A DNA stretch of 64,000 nt from Sipunculus nudus (taxonomy: Eukaryota; Annelida; Sipuncula; Golfingiida; Sipunculidae), in contig CM049322.1 of the NCBI GenBank assembly GCA_026874595.1, forward strand, positions 53,655,386 to 53,719,385, given 5' to 3'. The position numbers were made by a program, and so were the translations under genes. How positions within the stretch are numbered: position 1 is the stretch's first letter; each line of letters opens with the position of its first letter. The notes beneath the pieces are model-generated. The model saw nothing but the letters and a program-made list of their open reading frames with translations. It was not told the DNA's origin and made no database searches. Below are positions 50,021 through 64,000 of this stretch, piece by piece.

Positions 50021-50662
50021 TATACATATATATATATTCAAAAAATTAATTGCCAATTTTGTTCACAAAAGTCAATTTTAATTCAACACTTACAACAGTC
50101 AACATAACATTTCAAACATCATTTATATATAAATTATAATATTTTTAATATTTATATATAGGCCTATATATACATTTATAATACAAGTTTAAAATTATTC
50201 CATGCATATAAATGTGCAGGACATAGTATCATTTATGTTATGTAATATATAACACATGTATATAAATATTTTACATGTGCATTCAATAATTTTATCCACC
50301 AGACAGTTTGGCGCCTACTAACCTGGTAAACAGACACACAGACGCTTGTTTTAAATTTAGACTTGTTAACAACTTTCATCATATATTTTACTGAAGTGTA
50401 TTTCATAAGGTTATTTTGCATATATATATTTATAGTTATTGTAATCAGACTCTGTTATAAATAACCATTTTATAAGGCAATTGTTTTCATGATTATTGTT
50501 GTACATTTATATGCACTTGTTTTTTATTTTTTTTAAATGTAATCATTATAAAAGATTGTCCAGTCTACACATGCGTCAACAGAAATGTCGCCATTAATAC
50601 CCAAAATGCTTTGCGCGACTTCACAAAAGCTTACGCGTAAGTAGTCCGACCGTCACTTGACT
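49551..50662. other. right subterminal region of the MULE
   Basis: AT-rich DNA with (TA)n at 49985-50019. The last 100 bp before the right inverted repeat are GC-richer (TTGCGCGACTTCAC, TTACGCGTAAG). This should hold the promoter of the minus-strand gene and, after the insertion, may drive ETFB. There is no gene in it. Confidence 0.45.
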
Positions 50663-50705
50663 GGTGTCCTTAGGACCCACTTGAGGGCAGTAAACTGCCA
50701 CGAGC
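50663..50705 (-). repeat. right terminal inverted repeat of the MULE
   Basis: It is the reverse complement of 31407-31449, ending CAGTAAACTGCCACGAGC, with one mismatch. It is followed immediately by the target duplication. Confidence 0.95.
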
Positions 50706-50714
50706 GACAGAAGA
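50706..50714. repeat. right 9-bp target-site duplication of the MULE (GACAGAAGA)
   Basis: An exact copy of 31398-31406. It lies 12 bp upstream of the ETFB start codon at 50727. Confidence 0.95.
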
Positions 50715-50726
50715 CGCAAACGAATC

Positions 50727-64000
<13,274 letters not shown>

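Larger units (their letters stand above)
31407..50705 (+). mobile_element. 19.3-kb MULE (Mutator-like) DNA transposon carrying two genes
   Basis: The element is defined by three independent signs: 43-bp terminal inverted repeats identical at 42 positions, a perfect 9-bp target-site duplication, and an internal gene for a MULE-type DDE transposase. It also carries a convergent second gene on the other strand (46028-49550). All 13 transposase exons and all 6 exons of the second gene join in frame without stops, so it looks potentially autonomous. Most of its length is AT-rich intron and flank. The largest intron holds nested repeats and a truncated retrotransposon. It sits between the old upstream region of ETFB and the ETFB start codon. 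Activity is not proven by sequence alone. Confidence 0.93.

Overview
The window is nuclear DNA from an invertebrate animal, most likely a bivalve mollusc. The genes are split by many GT-AG introns, the intergenic DNA is AT-rich with long (TA)n tracts, and the left end is packed with repeats whose starts (GCGAACCTGTGAGCTTATGC, or TTTTAGCTC-GCTGACT) resemble repeats I know from marine molluscs. The species assignment is inference. There are no operons, ribosome binding sites or CRISPR arrays to describe.

Layout. Positions 1-13110 are repeats: two copies of a composite element with GCGAACCTGTG / CACAGGTTCGC near its ends, separated by an array carrying the palindrome AGGTGGCGCCACCT and by an array of about 340-bp units. 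A terminal exon of an alcohol dehydrogenase-like gene follows at 13256-13414. A complete ten-exon zinc-dependent alcohol dehydrogenase gene of the same family lies at 15160-22951. From 22952 to 31397 I see no gene, only repeats and AT-rich DNA.

The main discovery is a 19,299-bp DNA transposon at 31407-50705. It has 43-bp terminal inverted repeats (42 of 43 identical) and a perfect 9-bp target-site duplication, GACAGAAGA, as expected for the Mutator/MULE superfamily. Inside are two convergent, intron-rich genes that can be spliced with intact reading frames. One is a 13-exon, 787-residue MULE transposase (+ strand) with a DDE triad, a CxxH motif, an N-terminal FAR1/WRKY-GCM1-like finger, a SWIM finger and a second SWIM-like motif. 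The other is a six-exon, 229-residue gene of unknown function (- strand). The convergent two-gene plan recalls maize MuDR, but I see no resemblance to MURB.

The transposon sits 12 bp upstream of the start codon of ETFB (electron transfer flavoprotein beta subunit), whose first four coding exons and part of the fifth fill 50727-64000. It therefore separates ETFB from its old upstream DNA, which holds an ERR-like element just left of the insertion. NRF-1-like and CTCF-like sites remain in ETFB intron 1. ETFB introns also carry a pogo/Tigger-like element, a LINE relic, a MITE with GGGCTCGACATTAA ends and an intronic duplication.
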